From Mumia quercus (GTDB lineage: Bacteria; Actinomycetota; Actinomycetes; Propionibacteriales; Nocardioidaceae): 64,000 nt of DNA. Every line of letters starts with the position of its first letter. Within the stretch, counting starts at the first letter, position 1. Below are positions 16,835 through 25,134 of the stretch, piece by piece. The stretch is from the NCBI RefSeq assembly GCF_025506335.1, contig NZ_JANZYO010000002.1, positions 234,221 to 298,220 on the forward strand, given 5' to 3'. The notes under the pieces were generated by a model. The model had not been told where the DNA came from. It did no database searches and worked only from the letters and a program-made list of their open reading frames with translations. Position numbers and translations under genes: made by a program.

Positions 16835-18082
16835 ATGAAGAACCTCACGCGACTGGCGGTCCTCGGCGTGGTCTCCGCACTCGCCCTAACCGCATGCGGG
16901 TCGGACTCCGACGACGCCTCAGGCGGCACCACCGTCGTCAAGCTCTGGCTGGCCGGCGAGAAGGACACGCCTGAAGAGCTCACGACGTGGCTCGAGAAGG
17001 AGTACGAGGCCCAGAACGAGGGCACCGACCTCAAGATCGAGCGCATCGACTGGGGCGAGCTGATCCCGCGCCTCCAGACCGCCCTGAGCGACGCCGGTCA
17101 GACGCCGGACGTCTTCGAGATCGGCAACACGCAGTCGCCGACGTTCACCTCCGTGGGCGCGTTCACGGACCTGAGCGACAAGCTGGCCGACCTGGGCGAC
17201 AACGTCGGGCCGGAGAGCTTCCTCGAGGCGGGCGCGTACGACGACAAGCAGTTCGCGGTCCCGTACTACTGGGGCTCGCGCTACGTCTTCTACAGCAAGA
17301 AGGCGTTCGCCGACGCCGGCATCCAGCCGCCCGCGAACCTGGCCGACTTCAACAAGGCCGCCGTCACGCTGAAGGAGAAGTCGGACGCGAAGGACTTCTC
17401 TGGCTTCTGGGTGCCCGGCCAGGACTGGCGCAACGGCATCTCGTGGATCTTCGCCCACGGCGGCGACATCGCCGTCCAGGAGGGCGACGCGTGGGTCGGC
17501 AAGCTGGCCTCCCCCGAGAGCCTCAAGGGCCTCCAGGAGTGGAAGACGCTCTCCGACAAGGCCAGCACCGCGCCGAAGGACGGGCTCGACGAGGAGTCGT
17601 GGGTGCCGTTCAACAACGGTGAGGCCGCGATGTTCATGGCCCCGGGCTGGGCGCGCTGGAGCGTCGAGGAGGACAAGGCTGCCGACCTGGGCGGCTTCGC
17701 GCTCCCGGGTGTCGGTGGTGGCGCGGCTCCGGTGTTCGCCGGCGGCTCGAACATCGGCATCTCCGCCAAGTCGAAGAAGCAGGAGGAGGCGTTCGCGCTC
17801 CTGCAGCTGATCTACAGCGACGAGTACCAGGCGAAGCTCGCCGAGAACGGCCTCGGCCCGGCCAACCCCGACTTCACCTCCAAGATGGGTGACGACGAGT
17901 TCGCGCAGGCGTCGATCGCCGCCGCCTCCGGCTCGAAGCTCACGCCCGCCTCCCCGCACTGGACCGAGGTGGAGACGACGAAGGTCATGGAGGAGTTCTT
18001 CGGCAAGGTCGCCGGCGGCGCGGACGTCGCCAAGACGGCCGCGGAGTACGACGCGAAGCTCGAGGCGATCCTCAACAAGTGA
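16835..18082 (+). CDS. Sugar ABC transporter substrate-binding lipoprotein
   Basis: The 415-residue product has a signal peptide with lipobox LTAC (Cys21) and the fold of family 1 extracellular solute-binding proteins, with KLWLAGEKD at the start of the mature domain and VPYYWGSRYVFYSKKAF in the usual region. The downstream genes encode NagZ, a ROK kinase and NagB, so the cargo is probably GlcNAc, chitobiose or a peptidoglycan fragment. A GGAAG Shine-Dalgarno precedes the ATG. A strong stem-loop lies immediately after the stop codon, before the permease genes. Confidence 0.88.
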   Translation: MKNLTRLAVLGVVSALALTACGSDSDDASGGTTVVKLWLAGEKDTPEELTTWLEKEYEAQNEGTDLKIERIDWGELIPRLQTALSDAGQTPDVFEIGNTQSPTFTSVGAFTDLSDKLADLGDNVGPESFLEAGAYDDKQFAVPYYWGSRYVFYSKKAFADAGIQPPANLADFNKAAVTLKEKSDAKDFSGFWVPGQDWRNGISWIFAHGGDIAVQEGDAWVGKLASPESLKGLQEWKTLSDKASTAPKDGLDEESWVPFNNGEAAMFMAPGWARWSVEEDKAADLGGFALPGVGGGAAPVFAGGSNIGISAKSKKQEEAFALLQLIYSDEYQAKLAENGLGPANPDFTSKMGDDEFAQASIAAASGSKLTPASPHWTEVETTKVMEEFFGKVAGGADVAKTAAEYDAKLEAILNK

Positions 18083-18088
18083 CGTGGA

Positions 18089-18122
18089 GACCCCGCCGTG
18101 ACTCCCCCGGCGCGGCGGGGTC
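18089..18122 (+). terminator. Intra-operon stem-loop after the binding-protein gene
   Basis: GACCCCGCCG at 18089-18098 pairs perfectly with CGGCGGGGTC at 18113-18122, loop 14 nt. There is no T-run. Such a hairpin between a binding-protein gene and its permease genes usually stabilises the upstream mRNA or attenuates read-through, so that more binding protein than permease is made. Confidence 0.6.
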
Positions 18123-18149
18123 CCACCCCTCCCCCACGACAGGCACCCC

Positions 18150-19115
18150 ATGGCTCAGGCGATGACCACCCCCGACGCGCCCCCGGCGCGCACCGACCCG
18201 CAGCCGCCCCGGCTGCGGACCCGCCGGCGGCGCCCCGCGCCGTACCTCTTGCTGGTCCCGGCGCTCGGCACCTTGGCCCTCGGCCTGGGCTACCCACTGG
18301 TGCGACAGGTGGTGATGTCGTTCCAGGAGTTCGGCCTCGCCCAGCAGTTCGGCACCGCCGACCCCGAGTGGATCGGGCTCGACAACTACGCCGACGTCCT
18401 CACCGACGCCACCACGTGGGCGGTCGTGGCCCGCTCGCTCGCGTTCTGCCTGGCCGCCGCGACGCTCACCATGCTCCTCGGCACCGTCGTGGCGCTGCTG
18501 ATGCGCCAGCTGTCGACGGCCCCGCGGATCGTCCTGCAGGTGTCGATGCTCGCGGCGTGGGCGAGCCCGCTGGTCGCGAGCCTCACGGTGTGGAACTGGC
18601 TGTTCGACAGCCGCTACGGCATCGTCAACTGGTTCTTGGTGACGCTCGGCTTCGAAGGGATGGACGGCTACAGCTGGTTGGCCAACCCGTGGACGTTCTT
18701 CCTCGTGGCCGGTGTCATCGTCGTCTGGATGAGCGTCCCGTTCGTGGCGTTCAGCCTGTACGCGGCGCTGACGCAGGTGCCCGAGGAGACGATCGAGGCC
18801 GCCCAGCTCGACGGCGCGACCCGGACGCAGCGGTTCCGCTTCATCGTCGTGCCGACGATCCGGCCGGTGCTGTCGATCGTGATGCTGCTGCAGATCGTGT
18901 GGGACCTGCGGCTGTTCGCCCAGATCAAGTACCTCCAGAACGCCGGAGGGACGGTCAGCGAGACCAACCTCCTCGGCACGTACCTCTACCAGCTCGGCGT
19001 CGCGCAGAGCGAGTACGGCGTCGCCTCCGCGGTCGCGATGCTCATGCTGCTGCTGACGTTGGGTCTCACCTTCGGCTACGTCCGCTCCCTGCTGCGTGAG
19101 GAGCGCACCGCATGA
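18150..19115 (+). CDS. Sugar ABC transporter permease (MalF-like)
   Basis: A 321-residue inner-membrane permease with six predicted helices. The EAA loop, which contacts the ATPase, is visible as EAAQLDGATRTQRFRFIVVP near residues 214-233. The N-terminal 30 residues are Pro/Arg-rich and cytosolic. It pairs with the next permease, which it overlaps by 4 nt. No ATPase is encoded in the operon; a MsiK-type ATPase is encoded convergently at 23288-24361 and probably energises it. Confidence 0.88.
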   Translation: MAQAMTTPDAPPARTDPQPPRLRTRRRRPAPYLLLVPALGTLALGLGYPLVRQVVMSFQEFGLAQQFGTADPEWIGLDNYADVLTDATTWAVVARSLAFCLAAATLTMLLGTVVALLMRQLSTAPRIVLQVSMLAAWASPLVASLTVWNWLFDSRYGIVNWFLVTLGFEGMDGYSWLANPWTFFLVAGVIVVWMSVPFVAFSLYAALTQVPEETIEAAQLDGATRTQRFRFIVVPTIRPVLSIVMLLQIVWDLRLFAQIKYLQNAGGTVSETNLLGTYLYQLGVAQSEYGVASAVAMLMLLLTLGLTFGYVRSLLREERTA

Positions 19116-19975
19116 CCGTCACCACGCCCCTCGCCCGCAACCGCCGCCCGCGCGCCGGGCGGACCGCCCTCAACGTCCTCGCGCTGCTGCTCGCCGCCGT
19201 CTGGGCGTTCCCGGTGTACTGGATGGTCAACGGGTCCTTCCAGAGCCTCAGCCGGCTGCGCTCCCCCGAGCCCGCCTGGCTCCCGTTCGGCGAGGGCACC
19301 AGCGCCGACGCGTACGGCCGCGTGGTCGACGCCTCCTTCTGGGACTCGATGCAGCTCAGCCTCGTGGTCACGCTGCTCGCCGTCGGGTGCGGGCTCGTCT
19401 TCGCGTTCCTGGCAGCCCTCGCGATCTCGCGCTTCCGGATCCGCGGCAAGGGCGCCTTTGTCGTGGTGATCCTCGTGGTCCAGATGATCCCTGCCGAGGC
19501 GCTGTTCATCTCGCAGTACAAGATGCTGTCCGGCTGGGGGCTGTTCAACACGATCGCCGGCCTCACGGTGCTGTACCTTGCGATGATCCTGCCGTTCACG
19601 ATCTGGATGCTGCGCGGGTTCGTCGCGGGCGTCCCGGCGGACCTCGAGGAGGCGGCGATGGTCGACGGGTGCAGCCGTTTCCGTGCGTTCTTCACGATCA
19701 CCTTCCCGCTGCTCGCTCCCGGGCTCGTCGCGTGCGGCGTCTACGGCTTCCTCCAGTGCTGGAACGAGATCACGCTCGCCACCGTGGTGATGGACCCGTC
19801 GAACCGCACCGTGCCGCTGTGGCTGCAGGGCATGACCACCGTCTCCAACAAGGCGATCGACTGGCCCGCGGTGATGGCCGGTGCCACGCTCGTGGCCGTT
19901 CCGGTGATCGCGCTGTTCATGCTCGTCCAGAACCGGATGGCCAGCGGGATGGTGTCTGGGGCGGTCAAGGGATGA
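19112..19975 (+). CDS. Sugar ABC transporter permease (MalG-like)
   Basis: The 287-residue second permease has six predicted helices and an EAA loop, EEAAMVDGCSRFRAFFTITF, near residues 179-198. MalG-type features such as FPVYWMVNGSFQ follow the first helix. It overlaps the first permease and the NagZ gene by 4 nt each, so translation of the block is coupled. Substrate is inferred from the catabolic genes that follow. Confidence 0.88.
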   Translation: MTVTTPLARNRRPRAGRTALNVLALLLAAVWAFPVYWMVNGSFQSLSRLRSPEPAWLPFGEGTSADAYGRVVDASFWDSMQLSLVVTLLAVGCGLVFAFLAALAISRFRIRGKGAFVVVILVVQMIPAEALFISQYKMLSGWGLFNTIAGLTVLYLAMILPFTIWMLRGFVAGVPADLEEAAMVDGCSRFRAFFTITFPLLAPGLVACGVYGFLQCWNEITLATVVMDPSNRTVPLWLQGMTTVSNKAIDWPAVMAGATLVAVPVIALFMLVQNRMASGMVSGAVKG

Positions 19976-21468
19976 GCGACGCCACCGCCGTACGTCGTGC
20001 CGCGCACCGCGTGGTCCTGGGCGCCTTCGACGGCACCGAGGTCCCTGCGTGGGTGCCCGCGCTCGTCGACGCGGGCCTGGGAGGCATCTGCCTGTACGGC
20101 AACAACCTGTCGGCCGGTCCGGAGGCCGCGGCCGCCCTCGCCCGCGAGATCAGCACGGCAGCGCCCACGCTCGCCCTCGCGCTCGACGAGGAGGGCGGCG
20201 ACGTCACGCGGCTGCACTACACGACCGGCAGCCCGTACCCCGGCAACGCCGTCCTCGGACGCGTCGACGACCTGGCGACGACCCGCGCCGTGGCGGCGGC
20301 GATCGGCGCGGAGCTGAAGGACGCGGGGGTCTGGTTGAACCTCGCCCCCGACGCGGACATCAACTCCAACCCGCGCAACCCCGTGATCGGCACGCGCAGC
20401 TTCGGCGCCGACCCGGACCTGGTTGCCCGGCACACGGCGGCCTGGGTCGAGGGGTTGCAGGCGCTGGGGGTGGCGGCGTGCGTGAAGCACTTCCCCGGGC
20501 ACGGCGACACCTCTGCCGACTCCCACGTCGCGCTGCCGCGCGTCGACGCCGACCTGGCGACGTTGCGCGCGCGCGAGCTGGTCCCGTTCGTGGCGGCGGT
20601 CGGGGCGGGTGCCGCGACCGTGATGACGTCCCACCTCGTGCTCCCCGCGCTGGACCCTGACCATCCGGCGACGATGAGCCGTCGCATCCTCACCGGTCTC
20701 CTGCGCGAGGAGATGGGCTTCGACGGCGTCATCGTCACCGACGCCCTCGACATGGCCGGCGCCAGCGCCACGCTCGGCGTCCCCGCCGCAGCCGTCGCCT
20801 CGCTCGCGGCGGGGGCCGACCTGCTCTGCATCGGGCCGTCGCTGCGGGGCCGTGGCGCCGACGACGTCCTCGACGTGGTCGACGCCGTCGTCGCCGCCGT
20901 CGCCGCCGGGTCGTTGGCATCGTCACGGCTCTTCGACGCGGCCGCGCGGGTCGACGCGCTGTGCGCCGCCTACGGCACCGGCGCCGCGCCGTACGACCCG
21001 TCCGTCGTGTCCGCCGGCCGCGAAGCCGGTCGTCGGGCGGCCACGCTCGCCACGGATCCGGTCGGTCCGTTGCCTCCTGGCCGCCCGCTCGTGCTGCGGC
21101 TGGAGTCGGGCGCCAACATGGCGGTCGGCGAGGCCGCGTGGGGCGACCTCGGCATCCCTGACGCCGAGGTCCGGGCGGTCCGGGGCGACGTGCCCGACAC
21201 CGCGGAGGTGGTCGCCCACCCCGGCCCGGTGCTCGTCATGGGGCGCTCGATCGCCGCGGACCCGGAGGTCTGGTCGTGGGTACGCACCCTCGTGACCTCC
21301 CGACCTGACACCGTGGTCGTCGAGCTGGGCTGGCCCTCACCGGAGGTCGCGGCGCTCCCGCGGGTCGTCCGTGGCTGGGGTGCCGCGCAGCCGCCGTCGC
21401 AGGCGGTCGGCGCGGCGGTCGTACGAGCCGAGCGGGAGGCCTTCCCGCCCGACGGAGAGGAACGATGA
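19972..21468 (+). CDS. nagZ: Glycoside hydrolase family 3 beta-N-acetylhexosaminidase (NagZ-like)
   Basis: This enzyme removes beta-linked N-acetylglucosamine from chitobiose or peptidoglycan fragments. The 498-residue product has the NagZ signature KHFPGHGDTSADSH starting at Lys172; the His and Asp of this loop are the family's general acid-base dyad. The likely nucleophile is Asp257 in VTDALDMAG. A C-terminal region beyond the barrel (about 330-498) makes it longer than E. coli NagZ (341 aa), as in Gram-positive forms. There is no signal peptide, so it acts in the cytosol on imported sugar. It overlaps the genes on both sides by 4 nt. Confidence 0.88.
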   Translation: MSDATAVRRAAHRVVLGAFDGTEVPAWVPALVDAGLGGICLYGNNLSAGPEAAAALAREISTAAPTLALALDEEGGDVTRLHYTTGSPYPGNAVLGRVDDLATTRAVAAAIGAELKDAGVWLNLAPDADINSNPRNPVIGTRSFGADPDLVARHTAAWVEGLQALGVAACVKHFPGHGDTSADSHVALPRVDADLATLRARELVPFVAAVGAGAATVMTSHLVLPALDPDHPATMSRRILTGLLREEMGFDGVIVTDALDMAGASATLGVPAAAVASLAAGADLLCIGPSLRGRGADDVLDVVDAVVAAVAAGSLASSRLFDAAARVDALCAAYGTGAAPYDPSVVSAGREAGRRAATLATDPVGPLPPGRPLVLRLESGANMAVGEAAWGDLGIPDAEVRAVRGDVPDTAEVVAHPGPVLVMGRSIAADPEVWSWVRTLVTSRPDTVVVELGWPSPEVAALPRVVRGWGAAQPPSQAVGAAVVRAEREAFPPDGEER

Positions 21469-22427
21469 GCGCAGTCAGGATCGGACTGGACATCGGCGGG
21501 ACCAAGGTGCACGGGATCGCCGCCGACGTCGACCGCCCCGACGAGGCGCTCGCGCAGGTGCGGACCCCGACGGTCGTGGGCCCGGCAGGTGTCGTCGCGA
21601 CCGCGCTAGAGGTGGTCGAGCGCCTGATCGACGCGCTCCCGCGCGGCACCGAGCTGGTCGCCGTCGGTGCCGGCATCCCCGGCGCGGTCGACGACGACGG
21701 GGTCCTCAGCAACGCGGTGAACCTCGCGATCACAGAGCCGCTCGACCTGCGGGGCGCGCTCGCTCGCGCCCTCGCAGTGCCCGCCACCGTCAACAACGAC
21801 GTCAACGCCGCCGCCCGGGGTGCCGCCACGTGGCTGCGCAGCCGCGGCGAGGCCGAGGACGTCGCCCTGCTGTCGGTGGGCACCGGGCTCGCGGCCGGGT
21901 TCGTGCTGGACGGACGCATGCGCCGCGGCGCGTACGGGCTGGTCGGCGAGATCGGGCACCTGGCCGTCGTCGCCGACGGGCCGCGCTGCTCCTGCGGCCA
22001 GCACGGGTGCCTCGAGCTGTACGCGTCGGGCCGCGGGCTCGCACGCCAGTGGCCGTACGACGGGCCGGGGCCGCAGCCGGTCGCGGTCTTCGACGCCGCC
22101 GACGCCGGCGACCAGCAGGCAGTCGCGGTCCGCGACACGTTCCTGCACTGGCTGGCTGAGGCGATCCGCATCCTCACGCTGAGCGTCGACCCTGCCCGGA
22201 TCGTCCTCACCGGCGGCGTGATGCGGCTGGGTTCCCGCGTCGTCGACCCGTTGTTCGCGCAGCTGGGCTGCGACGCGTCAGCCTCGGCGTTCGCGGCGAG
22301 CATGCGCCTGCGCGAACGGACCCTCGCGCTGCCGACCGACTACCCTGCAGCGGCCCTGGGCGCGGCCGAGCTGACCGCCCCGCCGGCGCCCCGTACCCCG
22401 GAAGGAGACCCCGCGTGGAGGTCGTGA
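21465..22427 (+). CDS. ROK-family sugar kinase, probable N-acetylglucosamine kinase
   Basis: The 320-residue product has the N-terminal phosphate-binding motif LDIGGTKV, the catalytic Asp in NNDVNAA and a zinc site CSCGQHGCLE near residues 179-188. There is no DNA-binding domain, so it is a kinase. Placed between NagZ and NagB it most likely phosphorylates GlcNAc released in the cytosol; glucosamine or MurNAc are alternatives. It overlaps nagZ by 4 nt and nagB by 13 nt. Confidence 0.85.
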   Translation: MSAVRIGLDIGGTKVHGIAADVDRPDEALAQVRTPTVVGPAGVVATALEVVERLIDALPRGTELVAVGAGIPGAVDDDGVLSNAVNLAITEPLDLRGALARALAVPATVNNDVNAAARGAATWLRSRGEAEDVALLSVGTGLAAGFVLDGRMRRGAYGLVGEIGHLAVVADGPRCSCGQHGCLELYASGRGLARQWPYDGPGPQPVAVFDAADAGDQQAVAVRDTFLHWLAEAIRILTLSVDPARIVLTGGVMRLGSRVVDPLFAQLGCDASASAFAASMRLRERTLALPTDYPAAALGAAELTAPPAPRTPEGDPAWRS

Positions 22428-23194
22428 TCTGCACGTCGGCCGAGGAGATCGGCAGGCACGTCGCCGACGTGTACGAGGAGGCGCTGCGGCGGCCCGACCC
22501 CGTGATCGGCCTCGCGACCGGCTCGTCGCCGCTGCTCGCCTACCAGGAGCTGATCCGTCGCCACCGCGAGGAGGGCCTGTCGTTCGCGGGCGCGACCGCG
22601 TTCTTGCTCGACGAGTACGTCGGGCTCCCCGCGGCGCACCCCGAGTCGTACGCGGCGGTGATCCGTCGCGAGCTCGTCGACCACGTGGACCTGGCCCCGG
22701 CACGGGTGCACTCCCCCGACGGCACCGCAACGGACCTGCCTGCCGAGTGCGCGCGCTACGAGGCGCTGATCGCGCGGGCCGGCGGGATCGACGTCCAGCT
22801 CCTCGGGATCGGCACGGATGGGCACGTCGGGTTCAACGAGCCGATGTCGTCGCTGTCGTCGCGGACGCGGCCGAAGACGCTCACGGAGCAGACGCGCCAG
22901 GACAACGCGCGCTTCTTCGGCTCCGTCGACGACGTGCCCCGGCACGTCCTCACCCAAGGGCTCGGCACGATCGGCGAGGCGCGGCACCTCGTGCTCGTCG
23001 CCACCGGCGAGGGCAAGGCCGAGGCGGTCGCGGCCGCCGTGGAGGGCCCGCTGTCCGCACGGTGCCCCGCGTCCGTCCTGCAGTGGCACCCGCACGCGAC
23101 CGTGTTCGTGGACGAGGCGGCGGCGTCGCACCTGGACTTCGCCGACTACTACCGGCACGCCCTCGCCCACAAGCCCAAGTGGCAGGGGTTCTGA
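22415..23194 (+). CDS. nagB: Glucosamine-6-phosphate deaminase
   Basis: NagB converts glucosamine-6-phosphate to fructose-6-phosphate and ammonia, linking amino sugars to glycolysis. The 259-residue product has GLATGSSP near residue 32, LDEYVGL near 64 and GIGTDGHVGFNEP near 130, all family signatures; the catalytic Asp and His are present. The GTG start at 22415 follows GGAAGGAGA closely and lies inside the kinase gene end. The nagA deacetylase, needed between GlcNAc-6-P and this step, is not in the window and must be elsewhere. Confidence 0.94.
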   Translation: MEVVICTSAEEIGRHVADVYEEALRRPDPVIGLATGSSPLLAYQELIRRHREEGLSFAGATAFLLDEYVGLPAAHPESYAAVIRRELVDHVDLAPARVHSPDGTATDLPAECARYEALIARAGGIDVQLLGIGTDGHVGFNEPMSSLSSRTRPKTLTEQTRQDNARFFGSVDDVPRHVLTQGLGTIGEARHLVLVATGEGKAEAVAAAVEGPLSARCPASVLQWHPHATVFVDEAAASHLDFADYYRHALAHKPKWQGF

Positions 23195-23206
23195 GCGTAC
23201 GCCCCG

Positions 23207-23271
23207 CCCCGATGTGGGCACTTTCCCACCGAATCGGCAGTGAGTTCGGGGGGAAAGTGCCCACATCGGGG
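23207..23271. repeat. Perfect 21-bp inverted repeat between convergent genes
   Basis: The arm at 23207-23227 (begins CCCCGATGTGGG) is exactly complementary to the arm at 23251-23271 (ends CCCACATCGGGG), with a 23-nt loop. It sits between nagB and the convergent ATPase gene, so it can end transcription from both sides. The arms are longer and more perfect than a terminator needs and there is no T-run, so a mobile palindromic element of REP or MITE type is possible. Confidence 0.75.
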
Positions 23272-23287
23272 AGGAGACGGGGCTGGG

Positions 23288-24361
<1,074 letters not shown>

Positions 24362-24539
24362 GGCTGAAACATCCCTTCAGCGGCAGGAACGTGCCGCACG
24401 ATCCGAGTGAAGTGGAGACGAGCCCGGGGCCCGGGCTTGCGCTTATTGTTGCCGAGGACGACTTATCCGTCCATGGATGGCGCCGAACCGTTATCGACGC
24501 CTTCCCGGCCCTTGGTGCGCGCTGCTAGATTCGTCGGCT

Positions 24540-25133
24540 GTGACCGCGTCCCCCGATCGTCCACCGCCCGCGCCTGCCTCGGGCACCGAGCCGGTGTTCG
24601 TCGACGCCTCGGGCCGCCGCGCGCACCGTACGCGTCGCTGGGCGCTGGTCCTGGCACTCCCCGCCGCCGCGTACGTCCTCGCTCTCGGCAGCACCGTGCT
24701 GGGCGGCCCGACCCTCCCGTCGGCGCTGCTGCCTCCCGCGCTGCCCGAGCCCACGGCTCCGGCCGCGCCGGACACGCCGCGCCCCGAGGCCGGCTCCGCG
24801 TCGCGTGCGACCCCGTCCGATCCGGCGAGCGTCGACCCGTCCGACGGCCCGACGTCACCGGACGGCACGTCGGACGACCGCCCCTCGCACGAGGCGGACC
24901 AGCAGCCCGACGACGCGCCCTCGCAGCCGTCGCCGACCGAGCAGGTGACGGCCCCGGCGCCCACCCCGTCCGCAGCGCCCACCACCCCGGCGCCCACCAC
25001 GCCGGCGCCGACGACCGGCCGTCCGACCGAGCCGGGCAACAGCGACGAGGCGCACGAGGAGCACAAGCCCGACGACGAGCGCGGGTCGTCGACCACGGCG
25101 CCGGGCCGTACGAAGGCCACGGCCGCCCCCTGA
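24540..25133 (+). CDS. Membrane-anchored Pro/Thr-rich protein, partner of the deacetylase-glycosyltransferase
   Basis: I read this from a GTG at 24540 because TAGATT, a good -10, ends eight bases upstream, implying a leaderless transcript. The 197-residue product has a cytosolic N-terminus, one helix (about residues 37-57) and a long disordered extracellular tail of Pro, Ala, Thr, Ser and Asp with repeated PTTPAPT units, ending in a charged patch. No domain is recognised. The next gene, a polysaccharide synthase, starts two bases after its stop, so the tail may act as a wall-spanning spacer or assist polymer export. That role is inference. Confidence 0.6.
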   Translation: MTASPDRPPPAPASGTEPVFVDASGRRAHRTRRWALVLALPAAAYVLALGSTVLGGPTLPSALLPPALPEPTAPAAPDTPRPEAGSASRATPSDPASVDPSDGPTSPDGTSDDRPSHEADQQPDDAPSQPSPTEQVTAPAPTPSAAPTTPAPTTPAPTTGRPTEPGNSDEAHEEHKPDDERGSSTTAPGRTKATAAP

Positions 25134-25134
25134 C

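Noticed and set aside
23207-23271. Ordinary rho-independent terminator only
   Set aside because: No U-run, and a perfect 21-bp stem is excessive; kept as a repeat that may also terminate.
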